Shown here in pieces: positions 13,226 to 13,521 of a stretch of DNA of 13,521 nt; position 1 is the stretch's first letter; every line of letters begins with the position of its first letter. A program made the position numbers and the translations under genes. Below the pieces are notes generated by a model that made no database searches, was not told the DNA's origin, and saw only the letters and a program-made list of their open reading frames with translations. Origin of the DNA: Planctomycetaceae bacterium (lineage in GTDB: Bacteria > Planctomycetota > Planctomycetia > Pirellulales > Thermoguttaceae); assembly GCA_031267635.1 (NCBI GenBank), contig JAIRYX010000166.1, forward strand, positions 1-13,521, read 5' to 3'.

Positions 13226-13521
13226 CATTTTAGTTTTTTGAAATGAGCTGACAAAAATCACAGTGATTTCGCCATTCGATAAGTTATTCTTACTACTTAT
13301 TATGTGCAGACAAATTGAGATCGTCAATAGGAATGTTGGAATTTTAGGGAATTTTTTTTGAAAATATTCGAAATACTTTTGAGGGTATCCGACAAGCTCG
13401 TAACTTTGCGCATGTTGTTGCTGAGTTGATCGGCACAAAGTGTGTAATATTTTTGCCAATACCCAAAATTATATTTTACCTGCTTTGGGTTTGTTTTAGT
13501 GATCTAAAGCTTCCTGCTTAT

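Noticed and set aside
13208..13459. 83-codon minus-strand ORF ending in an ATGA overlap with the ATG before the poly-G tract
   Set aside because: Composition is unlike protein-coding neighbours, there is no Shine-Dalgarno, and it recodes the ribosome-binding site itself. Translational coupling is conceivable but unsupported.
1..13521. tRNA, rRNA or riboswitch
   Set aside because: Scanning the intergenic gaps on both strands showed no cloverleaf, TTCGA-loop/CCA pattern or recognisable riboswitch core.

Overview
The window most likely comes from a planctomycete (Planctomycetota, Pirellulales-like), moderate in G+C. The evidence is a prepilin-type DUF1559 protein, a small carboxypeptidase-regulatory-like lipoprotein beside it, a probable DUF3299-family remnant, and a Gram-negative lipid A / outer-membrane cluster. 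This is inferred from protein families read by eye; no search was run.

Layout. (1) 1-2246 is a decaying, transposon-littered region. A small membrane-anchored DUF3299-like gene is split by a 93-nt MITE-like insertion. A Tat-signal protein gene looks frameshifted. A ~343-bp element with long inverted-repeat arms and a second copy of the MITE follow. (2) 2247-5112 is an envelope-biogenesis block on the + strand: an OmpH/Skp-like periplasmic chaperone, a terminator hairpin, then lpxC and lpxI 14 nt apart. (3) 5113-7391 has no confident conventional gene. It holds several arrays with a strict 21-nt (7-codon) period that read as heptad-repeat coiled coils, a duplicated ~50-bp tag, small coiled-coil ORFs on both strands, and a solo arm of the inverted-repeat element. 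(4) 7392-9327 is a minus-strand pair: a GtrA-family membrane protein, then an FAD-dependent amine-oxidase/UDP-galactopyranose-mutase-like enzyme. (5) 9561-11142, + strand, has a small lipoprotein and a YhaM-like OB-fold + HD-domain 3'-5' exoribonuclease. (6) 11370-13225, minus strand, has a DUF1559 pseudopilin-like protein and a downstream lipoprotein, separated by a dispersed repeat and a large hairpin.

How the genes fit together: LpxC commits to lipid A synthesis, LpxI hydrolyses UDP-diacylglucosamine, and the OmpH-like chaperone handles outer-membrane proteins. The GtrA/FAD pair fits surface-glycan or lipid-carrier chemistry.

The most interesting signals are: (a) an 11-nt poly-G tract between a well-formed Shine-Dalgarno/ATG and the DUF1559 reading frame, where the ATG frame is off by one, as expected of a phase-variable (slipped-strand) switch; (b) a MITE insertion whose removal with one copy of its target duplication exactly restores an ORF; (c) the 21-nt-periodic heptad arrays, in which nonsense codons were amplified together with the repeat; (d) a dispersed inverted-repeat element present complete, as a solo arm, and as an outer arm only.
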